From Roseicyclus persicicus (GTDB lineage Bacteria > Pseudomonadota > Alphaproteobacteria > Rhodobacterales > Rhodobacteraceae), in assembly GCF_012395815.1 (NCBI RefSeq), contig NZ_JAAZQQ010000004.1, forward strand, positions 124,001 through 188,000: a stretch of DNA of 64,000 bases, given 5' to 3'. The translations under genes and the position numbers were made by a program. This document shows positions 43,800 to 52,612 of this stretch, one piece after another. Position 1 is the stretch's first letter. Each line of letters starts with the position of its first letter. The notes below the pieces were generated by a model that saw nothing but the letters and a program-made list of their open reading frames with translations, had not been told where the DNA came from and made no database searches.

Positions 43800-44719
43800 G
43801 GCAGGGACGGCTCGGTCTGGGCGGCGCGGATGCGGGCGAGGCCCGCGAGCGTCAGGGGGCCGGCGTCGAGGCTGCGGGCGGGAACGCCCTGGGCCTGCAG
43901 CGCGCGGGCGTAGAGATCGGCAAGCGCCGGGGCGGCGGCGACAGCGACCTGCTGGCCCAGCCAGTAGGGGCGCGTCGCGGCCAGTTCCGCGCCGATGAGC
44001 GTGCCCGACAGCCGCGCGCGGGAGACCGTGGCGCCGGTGCCGTTCAGCGTGGCGTCGGCGCGGACCGCGAAGAGGCGCTGGGCAAGGCGCTCGGGGCGCG
44101 ACAGGGTGTCGGCCAACGCCTCTAGGAAGGCCGCGGGGTCGAGCGCGGGGGCGTCGACGGAATGGCGCAGGACGGAGTGATGCGACAGGAGGTCGAACAG
44201 CTCGCCCGTCATGCAGGTCTGGAAGCTGACCACCTCGCCGGCGCTGAGCTGTACCCATTTCGTGTGGGTGCCGGGCAGGCAGAGCACGCCGTCGAAGCCG
44301 GGTTCGCGCGCGAGGAAACCCGCGACCTGGGTCTCCTCGCCGCGCATGACGTCGGGCGGCGCCGCCTGGCTGAGGCCGGGAACGATGGACAGGCGCAGGC
44401 GCGGGTCGCGGGGGGCGGTGGCGCGCATGGGCGCGAGTTCCGCGGGCTTGGCGGGGACGCGGACATAGGGCGCCTCCTGCCAGCCCTGCTTGGCGCCGAC
44501 CATGCCGCAGGCGAGGATGGGCGTGGGACCGGCGCCGAGCCAATCCTGTATCAGATCGAGGAGCGCCGGCTCGAACCCGTCGCGCGCGAGGCGTCCCATC
44601 CCGTCCTCGGACTGCGCCGAGGCGCGCACCGTGCCGTCCGGGCCCATCGCCCAGGCCCGCAGATGGGTGGTGCCCCAGTCGACGGCGATCCAGTCGGCGT
44701 ATGCGGCCTGCCCGCTCAT
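43796..44719 (-). CDS. dgoK: 2-dehydro-3-deoxygalactonokinase
   Basis: 307 residues. ASKHA-type start [18 protein letters not shown] (12-29), [18 protein letters not shown] (about 69-86), and [31 protein letters not shown], all hallmarks of DgoK. It phosphorylates 2-dehydro-3-deoxygalactonate with ATP, just before DgoA. ATG 44719 (MSGQAAYAD) overlaps the SDR stop; the open frame upstream is not supported. Confidence 0.93.
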   Translation of the reverse strand: MSGQAAYADWIAVDWGTTHLRAWAMGPDGTVRASAQSEDGMGRLARDGFEPALLDLIQDWLGAGPTPILACGMVGAKQGWQEAPYVRVPAKPAELAPMRATAPRDPRLRLSIVPGLSQAAPPDVMRGEETQVAGFLAREPGFDGVLCLPGTHTKWVQLSAGEVVSFQTCMTGELFDLLSHHSVLRHSVDAPALDPAAFLEALADTLSRPERLAQRLFAVRADATLNGTGATVSRARLSGTLIGAELAATRPYWLGQQVAVAAAPALADLYARALQAQGVPARSLDAGPLTLAGLARIRAAQTEPSLP

Positions 44720-45480
44720 CCCGTGACCACCACGCCCCCGTCGATGACCAGCGCCTGCCCGGTCATCGCCTTCGAGGCCGCGGACGCGAGGAACAGCATC
44801 CCGCCCACGATGTCCTCGGGTTTCAGGTGTTCCTTCAGGCACATGCGCTCCATGTGCGCGGCGAGGTCCTCGGGCTTGGCCCAGAGCTTCAGCTGTTTCT
44901 CGGTCAGCACCCAGCCCGGCATCAGCGTATTCACCCGGATCCGGTCGGGCCCGAATTCACGGGCAAGGCTGCGGGTCATCGCCGTGATGCCGCCGTTCGC
45001 GGTGGTGTAGGCCGGGTAGCCCGCGTTGCCCATCATGTAGGAGATCGACGAGACGTTGATGATCGACCCGCCGCCGGCGCGGCGCATGCCGTCGACGACC
45101 GCCTGACAGGCGAAGAAGTAGCACTTGAGGTTGATCGCCTGCGACCAGTCCCAGAACTCCTCGGTCACCTCTGCGGTGGTGTGGCGCTGGTCGTTGGCGG
45201 CGTTGTTGACCAGCACGGTGACGGGGCCGTTCACCTCGGCCGCCTCGGCGATGGCCGCCTTCAGCGCCGGGATGTCGGTGATGTCGCAGCGCATGGCGTG
45301 CGGGCGGTGGCCGGTCTTGCCCTCCATCTCGTCGCAGAAGGGCGTGGCGTCGGAGCGCTGCACGAAGGCGACGCGGGCGCCTTGCCGCAGGAACCCTTCG
45401 GTCAGCGCGGCGCCGATGCCGGAGCCGCCGCCGGTGATGAAGACGGACTGGCCTTCGAGGTCGGGGAAGGAGGGGATCAT
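44716..45480 (-). CDS. Short-chain dehydrogenase, presumed galactose 1-dehydrogenase, with Lys-to-Asn change in the catalytic motif
   Basis: 254-residue classical [11 protein letters not shown] at 16-23 binds NAD(P); NNAAN at 92-96; Ser145 and Tyr158 are the catalytic pair. The YxxxK motif reads Y158-T-T-A-N162 (codon AAC), so the active-site Lys is absent; relatives in the sugar dehydrogenase group read YTTAK. By position (between alpha-galactosidase and dgoK) it should oxidise galactose to galactonolactone. The substitution implies either an altered mechanism, reduced activity or another role. ATGA overlaps on both sides. Confidence 0.85.
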   Translation of the reverse strand: MIPSFPDLEGQSVFITGGGSGIGAALTEGFLRQGARVAFVQRSDATPFCDEMEGKTGHRPHAMRCDITDIPALKAAIAEAAEVNGPVTVLVNNAANDQRHTTAEVTEEFWDWSQAINLKCYFFACQAVVDGMRRAGGGSIINVSSISYMMGNAGYPAYTTANGGITAMTRSLAREFGPDRIRVNTLMPGWVLTEKQLKLWAKPEDLAAHMERMCLKEHLKPEDIVGGMLFLASAASKAMTGQALVIDGGVVVTG

Positions 45481-46820
45481 GCGGCTTTCCTCACCCGCGC
45501 GAAGGCCGGCAGCATGTCGCCATGCGCGGCCAGTAGGTCGGTGACCAGCGACCGGATCTGGCGCAGGTCGAGCTCGGCGGCGGTGTGCGGGTCCATGTAG
45601 GCGGCGTGGTAGACGTGATCGACGTTCTCCTCGACCAGAGCGCGGACGACAAGCTCCTGCACGTTGATCTGCGTCCGCATCAGCGCCACCAGTTGCGGCG
45701 GGATGTCGGAGACGGTGGTCGGCTGCACCCCGTTCGCGTCGACCAGCGCCGGCGCCTCGACGGCGGCACCCATCGGCAGCTGCGGGATCTGGCCGCGGTT
45801 CGGCAGGTTGGCGTAGGCGACGTAAGGGGCATCGGTGACGATGGCGTTCATCATCTCGGCGGCGAATTCGTGGGACTTCTTCACCTCGATCCCGGCGGCG
45901 GCCTTGAGCGCCTTGGCCTGCGCGGCCCAGCCCTCGGCCTGTTCGACGCAGCGCAGGGGGTATTCGTCGAGGGGGATCCTGAATTCTTCTATCAGATCAT
46001 CGCGCCCGTCCTTGACGAACCACGGGACATACTCGGCCAGGTGCTCGGAGCTTTCGGTGCAGAAATAGCCGAGGTGATCCATCACCTCGTAGCGGACCTT
46101 GTTCCAGCAGCGCGGCATCAGGAGCGGCGGCTTCGGCAGGCGCCCGGCCCGGTAGCCGTCGCGCAGCGCGGGGTAGAGGTCGCGGCCCCTGTGCTCCAGT
46201 TTTAAGAAGAAGGCGACGTGGTTCACGCCTGCGACGCGGTAGCGGATCTCGTCGGCGGGCAGGTCGAGATCATGGGCGATTTCCTCGACGGTGTTCTGGA
46301 CGGAATGGCAGAGCCCGGCCTGTTTCAGCCGCGGGAACCGCTCGGCGAGCGCCCAGGTGTTGATCGCCATCGGGTTGACGTATTGCAGCAGCGTCGCGTC
46401 CGGGCAGAGCCGCGCCATGTCCGCCGCCACGGCCCAGAGATGCGGGACGGTGCGCAGGCCCCGCATGATGCCGCCCACGCCCAGCGTGTCGGCGATGGTC
46501 TGGCGCAGGCCGTATTGTTTGGGAATGTCGAAGTCGATCACGGTCGACGGGCGATAGCCGCCGATCTGGAAGGCGGTCACCACGAAATCCGCGCCGTCCA
46601 GCGCGCGGGCGCGGTCGGTGGTGGCCTCGACCGTGGCGCCGGTGCCCATGGTGGCGATCATCTTCTCGGCCACCATGCGGCTTTCCTCCAGCCGCTGCGG
46701 GTCGATGTCCATGAGGGCGATCCGCGCGTCGCGGAGCGCGGGGAAATGCAGCATGTCGCCCACGATGTTCTTCATGAAGATCGTGGATCCTGCGCCGATG
46801 AAGGCAAGCTTGACGGTCAC
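45477..46820 (-). CDS. Alpha-galactosidase, glycoside hydrolase family 4 (MelA-like)
   Basis: 447-residue GH4 enzyme, E. coli MelA being 451. N-terminal NAD-binding KLAFIGAGSTIF (4-15), DID at the ribose site, the Mn2+ cysteine in GLCHSVQN (about 172-179) and the GVNHVAFF histidine (about 200-207). GH4 enzymes use NAD+ and Mn2+ in a redox-elimination mechanism and require reduced conditions in the cytoplasm. Start GTG 46820 sits in the GTGA overlap with the permease stop. It supplies galactose from alpha-galactosides such as melibiose or galactosylglycerol. 6-Phospho-glycosidase specificity is less likely because no PTS is present. Confidence 0.9.
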   Translation of the reverse strand: MTVKLAFIGAGSTIFMKNIVGDMLHFPALRDARIALMDIDPQRLEESRMVAEKMIATMGTGATVEATTDRARALDGADFVVTAFQIGGYRPSTVIDFDIPKQYGLRQTIADTLGVGGIMRGLRTVPHLWAVAADMARLCPDATLLQYVNPMAINTWALAERFPRLKQAGLCHSVQNTVEEIAHDLDLPADEIRYRVAGVNHVAFFLKLEHRGRDLYPALRDGYRAGRLPKPPLLMPRCWNKVRYEVMDHLGYFCTESSEHLAEYVPWFVKDGRDDLIEEFRIPLDEYPLRCVEQAEGWAAQAKALKAAAGIEVKKSHEFAAEMMNAIVTDAPYVAYANLPNRGQIPQLPMGAAVEAPALVDANGVQPTTVSDIPPQLVALMRTQINVQELVVRALVEENVDHVYHAAYMDPHTAAELDLRQIRSLVTDLLAAHGDMLPAFARVRKAA

Positions 46821-47665
46821 TTGACGGCTCCGAGGGTAAGGCCCGCGATGAAGTGGCGCTGCATCAGGAAGAAGATCACCACGGGCGGGATGGCAGCCAC
46901 GATGCTGCCCGCGCTCATCAGGTGAAACTGCGCCACGAACTGCGAGTTGAACGAGGTGATGCCCGCCGTCACCGGCTGGGCGCCCGGGCCCTGCGTCAGC
47001 ACGACGGCCCAGAAATAGTCGTTCCAGATGAAGGTGAAGATCAGCACCGACAGCGCCGCGATGGCGGGACGCATCAGAGGCAGGACGACGAACCAGAAGA
47101 TGCGCCATTCCGCGACGCCCTCGACACGGGCCGCCTCGATCAGCTCGTAGGGCAGCGCGCGGATGAAGTTGCGCATGAACAGCGTGCAGAACCCGGTCTG
47201 GAACGCGATGTGGAACAGCACGAGCCCGAGCTTCGTGTTGTAGAGGCCGAGGTCCACGGTCAGGTCGCGGACCGGCACCATCAGGATCTGGAACGGCACG
47301 AAGTTGCCCGCGATGAACATGAAGAAGATCAACAGGTTGCCGCGGAACCGGTAGATGCCCAGCGCAAAGCCGGTCATGCAGGACAGGGCCACCGCACCGA
47401 TCACCGTGGGCACGGTGATGAACACGGAGTTCAGCAGGTAGCGGGGCATGTCGCTCTCGAAGAAGACGCGACCGTAGTTGGTGAAGAACTCGAAGCTCGA
47501 CGGCATGCCCCAGTAGTTGCCCTGCCCGAAATCGGAGAAGGGCCGGATCGAGAACAGCATCACCGCGATCAGCGGCAGGAGCCAGAGGATCAGCACGAGC
47601 GGCAGCAGCGACTGGTAGGTGATCTGCGCCGCGCGGGACCGGTTCTGGATCGGGGTCGGGAACAT
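46817..47665 (-). CDS. Sugar ABC transporter permease, MalG/UgpE type
   Basis: 282-residue six-helix permease with the EAA loop YELIEAARVEGVAEWRIFWFVVLPLMRPAIA (about 185-215). Second inner-membrane subunit of the galactoside importer; it begins 10 nt after the first permease and overlaps the GH4 start. Confidence 0.94.
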   Translation of the reverse strand: MFPTPIQNRSRAAQITYQSLLPLVLILWLLPLIAVMLFSIRPFSDFGQGNYWGMPSSFEFFTNYGRVFFESDMPRYLLNSVFITVPTVIGAVALSCMTGFALGIYRFRGNLLIFFMFIAGNFVPFQILMVPVRDLTVDLGLYNTKLGLVLFHIAFQTGFCTLFMRNFIRALPYELIEAARVEGVAEWRIFWFVVLPLMRPAIAALSVLIFTFIWNDYFWAVVLTQGPGAQPVTAGITSFNSQFVAQFHLMSAGSIVAAIPPVVIFFLMQRHFIAGLTLGAVK

Positions 47666-47675
47666 CGGCGCCTCC

Positions 47676-48620
47676 CTACCCGTGCCGGGCCGTGCGCTCG
47701 TCGCGCCACATCTGCCACAGGAAATAGGCGATGAAGACGAGCATGATGAGGAAGAGGACCACCGCGATGGCCGAGCCGTAGCCCATGCGGAACCCGAACT
47801 CGCCCAGCGCCTTCTCGAACATGTAGAAGGACAGGACGCGGGTGGAGCCGAAGGGGCCGCCGTTGGTCATCACCGAGATCAGGTCGAAGCTGCGCAGCGC
47901 GCCGATGATCGTCACGACGAAGGCGATGAAGGTGGCGGGCTTGAGCTGGGGCAGGATGACGTACCACAGCATCTTCCAGCCCTTGGCGCCGTCGAGCCGC
48001 CCGGCCTCGACCTGCTCGGGGTCCACGGCGTTGAGGCCGGTGAGATAGAGGATCATGCAATAGGCCGTCTGCGGCCAGAGGCCCGCGGCGATGATCCCGT
48101 AGGTGGCGAGATCGGGGTCGCCCAGGATGTTGACGGGGCCGAGGCCGAACACCGCAAGGGTCGCGTTCAGCAGCCCCTCGCGCGGCAGGTAGAACCAGCT
48201 GAACACCAGGCCCACGACGACCTGAGACAGGACGAAGGGAAAGAAGAACAGCGACTTGTAGAGCCGGATGCCGGTGACCGTCTGGTTCAGGAACAGCGCG
48301 ATGAACAGGCCCGCGGGGATGGCGAGCAGGTAGAGCGCCAGCCACTTCACGTTGTTCCAGAGCGACACCTCGAAGTTGCGGTCGTCCAGAAGCTCCTCGT
48401 AGTTCGCCAGCCCGACGTAGCGCGCCTCGCCCAGCCCGTCCCAGTCGTAGAGCGAGATGTGGAAGCTCTGGAAGATCGGCGCGATGACGTAGACGAGGAA
48501 GAACAGCAAGCCCGGCAGCAGGAACAGGATCGGCGTCACCGTCATGCGGTTGCGCTGCAGCCAGGTGGCTTCGGCGCGGGCCTCGCGTTGGGCCATGGCG
48601 GGCGTGGCGGTGGAACTCAT
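47676..48620 (-). CDS. Sugar ABC transporter permease, MalF/UgpA type
   Basis: 314 residues; a hydrophilic N-terminus of about 28 residues, then six helices. The EAA-type loop is QVEAGRLDGAKGWKMLWYVILPQLKPATF (about 200-228). Start ATG 48620 (MSSTATPAM); the frame extends upstream into the intergenic region without support. Pairs with the MalG-like protein and the ATPase encoded divergently at 50965. Confidence 0.93.
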   Translation of the reverse strand: MSSTATPAMAQREARAEATWLQRNRMTVTPILFLLPGLLFFLVYVIAPIFQSFHISLYDWDGLGEARYVGLANYEELLDDRNFEVSLWNNVKWLALYLLAIPAGLFIALFLNQTVTGIRLYKSLFFFPFVLSQVVVGLVFSWFYLPREGLLNATLAVFGLGPVNILGDPDLATYGIIAAGLWPQTAYCMILYLTGLNAVDPEQVEAGRLDGAKGWKMLWYVILPQLKPATFIAFVVTIIGALRSFDLISVMTNGGPFGSTRVLSFYMFEKALGEFGFRMGYGSAIAVVLFLIMLVFIAYFLWQMWRDERTARHG

Positions 48621-48726
48621 GTCCGGCGCGTCCTTGGCTCGGGTCTGGGTCTGGCCCCTGCGGAAACCGGGGGCGCGGCCCCGGCTTGCGGAGGGGCGCC
48701 CGCGCCCCGGAAGGGACGCGAGCATG

Positions 48727-48738
48727 TCTTCTACAAGA
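48727..48738. repeat. Short palindrome directly after the sugar-binding protein stop
   Basis: TCTT-CTAC-AAGA abuts the stop codon of the binding-protein gene (minus strand). Together with the stop it reads CTTCTACAAGATCA on plus; the beta-galactosidase 3' end reads CTTGTAGAAGATCA (40359-40372). The same arms surround an inverted centre. Possibly a small mRNA-end hairpin; no T-run. Confidence 0.55.
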
Positions 48739-49992
48739 TCAGTAGATCCGCTGGCGGGCGGCCTCGAGGCGCTCGAGGATGTCGTCGAGGTTGTCGGGGA
48801 AGACCATGAATTCCTGCAGGCCTTCCATGCCGATCGCCGCCATCTCGGCCGGCCAGTCGCGGTCGAAGAACTGGGCGATGCCGCCCGGCGCGTTCTGGCT
48901 CAGCATGGCAAAGCCCTGCTGGATGAACTCGTCGTCCGCGACCGAGGCGTTGGCGTTGACCGGCAGCTGGCCCAGCCCCTCGGGGCCGTTGATGCGGGTC
49001 TGCACCTCGGCCGAGGTGACGAACTGCAGGAAGGCGCGGGCCGCGTCCACGTTCTGCGCGCCGGCGGCGACGTGGAAGGTGTCGGTCGGCGCGTCCTCGC
49101 CCTGCGGCAGGCCGGGGGTGATGATCGGGAACTGGTAGAAATCGAGCTGGTCGTCGGTCAGCCCGCCGCTGCGCATCAGGTCGACGGCGAAGTTGCCCAT
49201 CAGGTAGCCCGTGGCCTCGCCGCTGACCATCAGGGGCAGCGCCTCCTGCCAGTCGTAGGTCTGGTGGTCGGGGATGAAGGCGCCCATGTCGATCAGCTGC
49301 CGCCAGTTGGCGAAGGTCGCGCGCACCCGGTCATCGGTCCAGGCGATCTCGCCGCGGGCCAGCGCCATGTGGAAGTCGAAGCCGTTCGTGCGCATGTTCA
49401 GGTAGTCGAACCAGCCGCCCGCGGGCCACAGGAACCGGCTGCCGATGGCGTAGCAATGGCGGCCCGAATCGACGATCACCTGGCAGTTTGCGAGCTCCTG
49501 TTCCCAGGTCTCGGGCTCGGACAGGCCAAGCTCGGCAAAGATGTCCTCGCGGTAGTAGATGCCCCACTGGTAGTAGGTGTAGGGCACGCCCCAGACCCGG
49601 TCATCCTGGGTCAGCGCGCCGCGCACGGATTCCAGCCCCGCGAAATCGCCGGCGTCCCACCACTCGGTGATGTCCATGAACAGCCCGGCGTTCACGAACG
49701 GTGCCATGCGGTTGGCGGCATACCAGTTCACGACGTCGGGCGGGTTCGCCGACAGCGCGTTGCGGATCTGGGTCTTCCACGCCTCGCGGTCCACCACGGT
49801 CAGCTCGACCGACAGGTTCGGGTGCAGCGCGTCGAATTCGGAGGCGAGACCCTCCATCACCGCGCGGGGCGCGGGGTCCGACATGTCCGAGATGATGCGC
49901 AGAACGCCCGACAGCTCCTGCGCGGCGGCGGCGCCGGCCAGGAGCGTGGTGGCGGCCAGCGCCGCGGCGCCGGTCTTGAAGATGGATCGCAT
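48739..49992 (-). CDS. Sugar ABC transporter substrate-binding protein
   Basis: 417-residue family 1 extracellular solute-binding protein with a signal peptide of about 24 residues (MRSIFKTGAAALAATTLLAGAAAA-Q). GVLRIISDMSDPAPRAVMEGLASEFDALHPNLSVEL opens the mature domain, and TDDRVRATFANWRQLIDMG is typical of MalE/UgpB relatives. Start ATG 49992 with GGGAGGACACC upstream; the in-frame ATG 42 nt earlier lies in the operator region. First gene of the minus-strand operon and presumably the most abundant product. Ligand inferred as an alpha- or beta-galactoside. Confidence 0.92.
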   Translation of the reverse strand: MRSIFKTGAAALAATTLLAGAAAAQELSGVLRIISDMSDPAPRAVMEGLASEFDALHPNLSVELTVVDREAWKTQIRNALSANPPDVVNWYAANRMAPFVNAGLFMDITEWWDAGDFAGLESVRGALTQDDRVWGVPYTYYQWGIYYREDIFAELGLSEPETWEQELANCQVIVDSGRHCYAIGSRFLWPAGGWFDYLNMRTNGFDFHMALARGEIAWTDDRVRATFANWRQLIDMGAFIPDHQTYDWQEALPLMVSGEATGYLMGNFAVDLMRSGGLTDDQLDFYQFPIITPGLPQGEDAPTDTFHVAAGAQNVDAARAFLQFVTSAEVQTRINGPEGLGQLPVNANASVADDEFIQQGFAMLSQNAPGGIAQFFDRDWPAEMAAIGMEGLQEFMVFPDNLDDILERLEAARQRIY

Positions 49993-50027
49993 GGTGTCCT
50001 CCCGACTGATCCAGATCACGATGTGCA

Positions 50028-50066
50028 GTTTCATTATTTGAAACTTGGTTTCTTATGTTGAAATCC
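50028..50066. promoter_or_regulatory. Double IclR-type operator between divergent galactoside operons
   Basis: Two adjacent inverted repeats of similar sequence: GTTTCA-TTATT-TGAAAC (50028-50044) and GGTTTC-TTATGTT-GAAATCC (50047-50066). Their TGAAAC/GTTTCA arms match the kind of site bound by KdgR/IclR-family proteins. They lie 36 nt from the binding-protein start and 74 nt from the iclR start, so one regulator could control both directions. Confidence 0.75.
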
Positions 50067-50139
50067 TAGCGCGAGTCAGCCTAGGTTTGTCAACAGCAAA
50101 CCCGTGACCTGTCGCGCGGGTGCGGGGAGGACGTGAGGC

Positions 50140-50928
50140 ATGGCCGAGCACGGCAGCGGCGACGGCACCGTCGCCAAGGCGCTGGCGGTGATGGACGAGG
50201 TGGCGGCATTCGGCCGCCCGGTGCGGTTTTCCGAGATCCTCGACCGCTCGCCCTTCCCCAAGGCGACGCTCTACCGCTTCATGCAGGTGCTGACCAAGCA
50301 GGGGATGCTGCACTACGACCCCGACCGCCAGACCTACGCGCCGGGGCTGCGGCTGGTGCGGCTGGCGCACGCGGCCTGGCAGACCTCGTCGCTCGCGCCG
50401 ATCGCACGGCCCCATGTCGACGCGCTGTCGCAGGCGGTGGGCGAGACGGTGCACCTCGCGCAGCTGGACGGCGCGCAGGTGCTCTACGTCGACAAGCGCA
50501 ACGCGCGCCAGCCGGTCGAGATGTATTCGGCCGCGGGCAAGGTGGGGCCGGCCTATTGCACCGGGGTGGGCAAGGCGATGCTCGCCTTCCTGCCCGAGCC
50601 GCAGCTGGCCGGCGCCATCGCGCAGCAGAGTTTCCACCGCTTCACCGGCCACACCTACACCGACGAGACGGCGCTCAGAGCCGAGCTGGCCGCGATCCGG
50701 GCGCGGGGACATGCCTATGACCGCGAGGAGCACGAGCCGGGCATCATCTGCGTCGCCGTCCCGATCCTGACCCGCGCGGGGCGGGTTCTGGGGGCGATGT
50801 CGGTGACGTCCACCACGGCGCGCGAGACGCTGGTGGGGCTCGAGCGACACCTGCCGCGCATCCGCGCCGCGGCCGAGGCCATCGCGGCGGAGGCGCAGGA
50901 CTGGCGCTTTCCGGACGCGGCGGAATAG
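50140..50928 (+). CDS. IclR-family regulator of the galactoside operon
   Basis: 262 residues: winged HTH about 8-75 (FSEILDRSPFPKATLYRFMQVLTKQGMLHYDPDRQTYAPGLRLVRLA) and the IclR effector domain (about 85-255) with AYCTGVGKAMLAFLPEP and EHEPGIICVAVPILTRAGRVLGAMSVTS. Probable repressor whose effector is a pathway intermediate such as galactonate or KDGal. ATG 50140; the double operator lies upstream, and the ATPase follows 36 nt downstream in the same direction. Confidence 0.92.
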   Translation: MAEHGSGDGTVAKALAVMDEVAAFGRPVRFSEILDRSPFPKATLYRFMQVLTKQGMLHYDPDRQTYAPGLRLVRLAHAAWQTSSLAPIARPHVDALSQAVGETVHLAQLDGAQVLYVDKRNARQPVEMYSAAGKVGPAYCTGVGKAMLAFLPEPQLAGAIAQQSFHRFTGHTYTDETALRAELAAIRARGHAYDREEHEPGIICVAVPILTRAGRVLGAMSVTSTTARETLVGLERHLPRIRAAAEAIAAEAQDWRFPDAAE

Positions 50929-50964
50929 CCGGGACAACCGGCAACACAGGGGAGGAACGGGCCG

Positions 50965-52014
50965 ATGTCGGGTCTGCAACTGGACGGGGTGATCAAGCGC
51001 TACGGCGCGACGCAGGTGATCCACGGGGTCGACCTGACCATCGAGGACGGGGAGTTCTGCGTCTTCGTCGGACCCTCGGGCTGCGGGAAATCCACGCTCC
51101 TGCGCATGGTCGCGGGGCTGGAGGAAACCAGCGCGGGGCGCATCGCCATCGGCGGGCGCGACGTGACGCGGCTGGACCCGGCGGAACGTGGCGTGGCGAT
51201 GGTGTTCCAGACCTACGCGCTCTACCCGCACATGACGGTGGCCGAGAACATGGGCTTCGGCCTCAAGATGACGGGCCATCCCAAGGCCGAGATCAAGGCC
51301 AAGGTGGACGAAGCCGCGCGGGTGCTGAAGCTGGGCGACTACCTCGACCGCAAGCCCAAGGCGCTGTCGGGCGGGCAACGGCAGCGGGTCGCCATCGGGC
51401 GGGCCATCGTGCGCGGGCCCGAGGTGTTCCTGTTCGACGAACCGCTGTCGAACCTCGACGCAGAGCTGCGTGTCGAGATGCGGGTGGAGATCGCCCGGCT
51501 GCACCAGGAGATCGGGGCGACGATGATCTACGTCACCCACGACCAGGTCGAGGCGATGACGCTGGCCGACAAGATCGTGGTGCTGCGTGCGGGGCGGATC
51601 GAGCAGGTGGGCGCGCCGCTCGACCTCTACAACGACCCCGACAACCAGTTCGTGGCGGGCTTCATCGGCTCGCCGGCGATGAATTTCTTCGCCGGCGAGC
51701 CGGCCGAGGGCGGGGTGCGGGTACCGGGGCTGGGCGACGTGACCGTGCCGGCGCCACGGACGGCCACCGGCACCGTGACGGTGGGCGTGCGGCCGAACCA
51801 CCTGGAGCTGACCGAGGGCGCGACCCACATGGTCGAGCTGTCGGAGCAGCTGGGCGGGGTCAGCTACCACTACCTGACCGGCCCGGACGGCGCGAAGATC
51901 ATCGTCGAGGCGCATGACCAGCGCGCGCCGAAGCCCGGCAGCCGGGTGGGGCTGCGCTTCAACCCGGCGCGGGCGTTCTTCTTCGATGGCGGCAGCGGGC
52001 TGCGGCTGAGGTAG
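50965..52014 (+). CDS. Sugar ABC transporter ATPase (MsiK/UgpC/MalK type)
   Basis: 349 residues. Walker [10 protein letters not shown] (about 37-45), signature LSGGQRQRV (about 134-142), Walker [13 protein letters not shown] (about 154-165), VTHDQ H-loop, then a C-terminal TOBE regulatory domain (about 240-349). It energises the galactoside importer, whose membrane and binding subunits are on the divergent strand. It ends directly before the second palindrome array. Confidence 0.95.
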   Translation: MSGLQLDGVIKRYGATQVIHGVDLTIEDGEFCVFVGPSGCGKSTLLRMVAGLEETSAGRIAIGGRDVTRLDPAERGVAMVFQTYALYPHMTVAENMGFGLKMTGHPKAEIKAKVDEAARVLKLGDYLDRKPKALSGGQRQRVAIGRAIVRGPEVFLFDEPLSNLDAELRVEMRVEIARLHQEIGATMIYVTHDQVEAMTLADKIVVLRAGRIEQVGAPLDLYNDPDNQFVAGFIGSPAMNFFAGEPAEGGVRVPGLGDVTVPAPRTATGTVTVGVRPNHLELTEGATHMVELSEQLGGVSYHYLTGPDGAKIIVEAHDQRAPKPGSRVGLRFNPARAFFFDGGSGLRLR

Positions 52015-52122
52015 GCGTTTTCCTCGAGGAAAACGCGCGGGAAACCTCGAGGTTTCCCGCGCGGAAAACGGCTGTTTTCCGTCACGCGAAACTGCAGTTT
52101 CGCGCTCCGGGCCAAGGCCCGG
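52015..52122. repeat. Second array of five abutting palindromes
   Basis: It starts on the first base after the ATPase stop and ends one base before the Lrp-gene stop. Units: 52015-52036 (perfect, arm GCGTTTTCCTC), 52035-52062 (perfect, arm GCGCGGGAAACCTC), 52062-52081 (8-bp arms CGGAAAAC, loop GGCT), 52085-52104 (perfect, arm CGCGAAACTG), 52107-52122 (arms CCGGGCC, centre AA). Two share a CCTCGAGG centre. The first two overlap by two bases. Bidirectional terminator or RNA-stability function is inferred. Confidence 0.93.
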
Positions 52123-52123
52123 T

Positions 52124-52603
52124 CTACAGCGGCAGCGCGGTCGTCTTGAACACCGTCTTGAGGGCGAAGCTCGACTGCATCTGCGCCACGCCGGGCAGGC
52201 GCGCGAGATGTTGGCGGTGGATGCGCGCGAAATCCTCGCTGTCGCGGGCCACGACCTTCAGCAGGTAATCCGCCGTCCCCGCCATCAGGTGGCATTCCAG
52301 CACGTCCGGCACGCGGGCCACCGCCTTTTCGAAGGCGTCGAGGATCTCGTCGGACTGCCCCGACAGCCGGATCTCGACGAAGACCGTCGTCACCCGCTCC
52401 ACCGCCCGCGGGTTCAGGAGCGCGACGTAGTCCCGGATCACCCCCGCCTGTTCCAGCCGCTGCACCCGGCGGTGGCAGGCCGACGGCGACAGGTGGACGC
52501 GCTCGGACAGCTCGGCATGGGTCATGCGGCCGTGGCGCTGCAGCACCCGCAGGATGGCGCGGTCCATGTCGTCGAGGACCGCATCGGCGGCAGAGTCTTT
52601 CAT
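52124..52603 (-). CDS. Lrp/AsnC-family regulator, probably of alanine dehydrogenase
   Basis: 159 residues: N-terminal HTH about 10-60 (LDDMDRAILRVLQRHGRMTHAELSERVHLSPSACHRRVQRLEQAGVI) and RAM ligand domain (about 75-150; DVLECHLMAGTADYLLKVVARD). Divergent from ald, 116 nt apart, as for AldR-type activators that respond to alanine or leucine. Start ATG 52603. Confidence 0.92.
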   Translation of the reverse strand: MKDSAADAVLDDMDRAILRVLQRHGRMTHAELSERVHLSPSACHRRVQRLEQAGVIRDYVALLNPRAVERVTTVFVEIRLSGQSDEILDAFEKAVARVPDVLECHLMAGTADYLLKVVARDSEDFARIHRQHLARLPGVAQMQSSFALKTVFKTTALPL

Positions 52604-52612
52604 GGAAACGCC

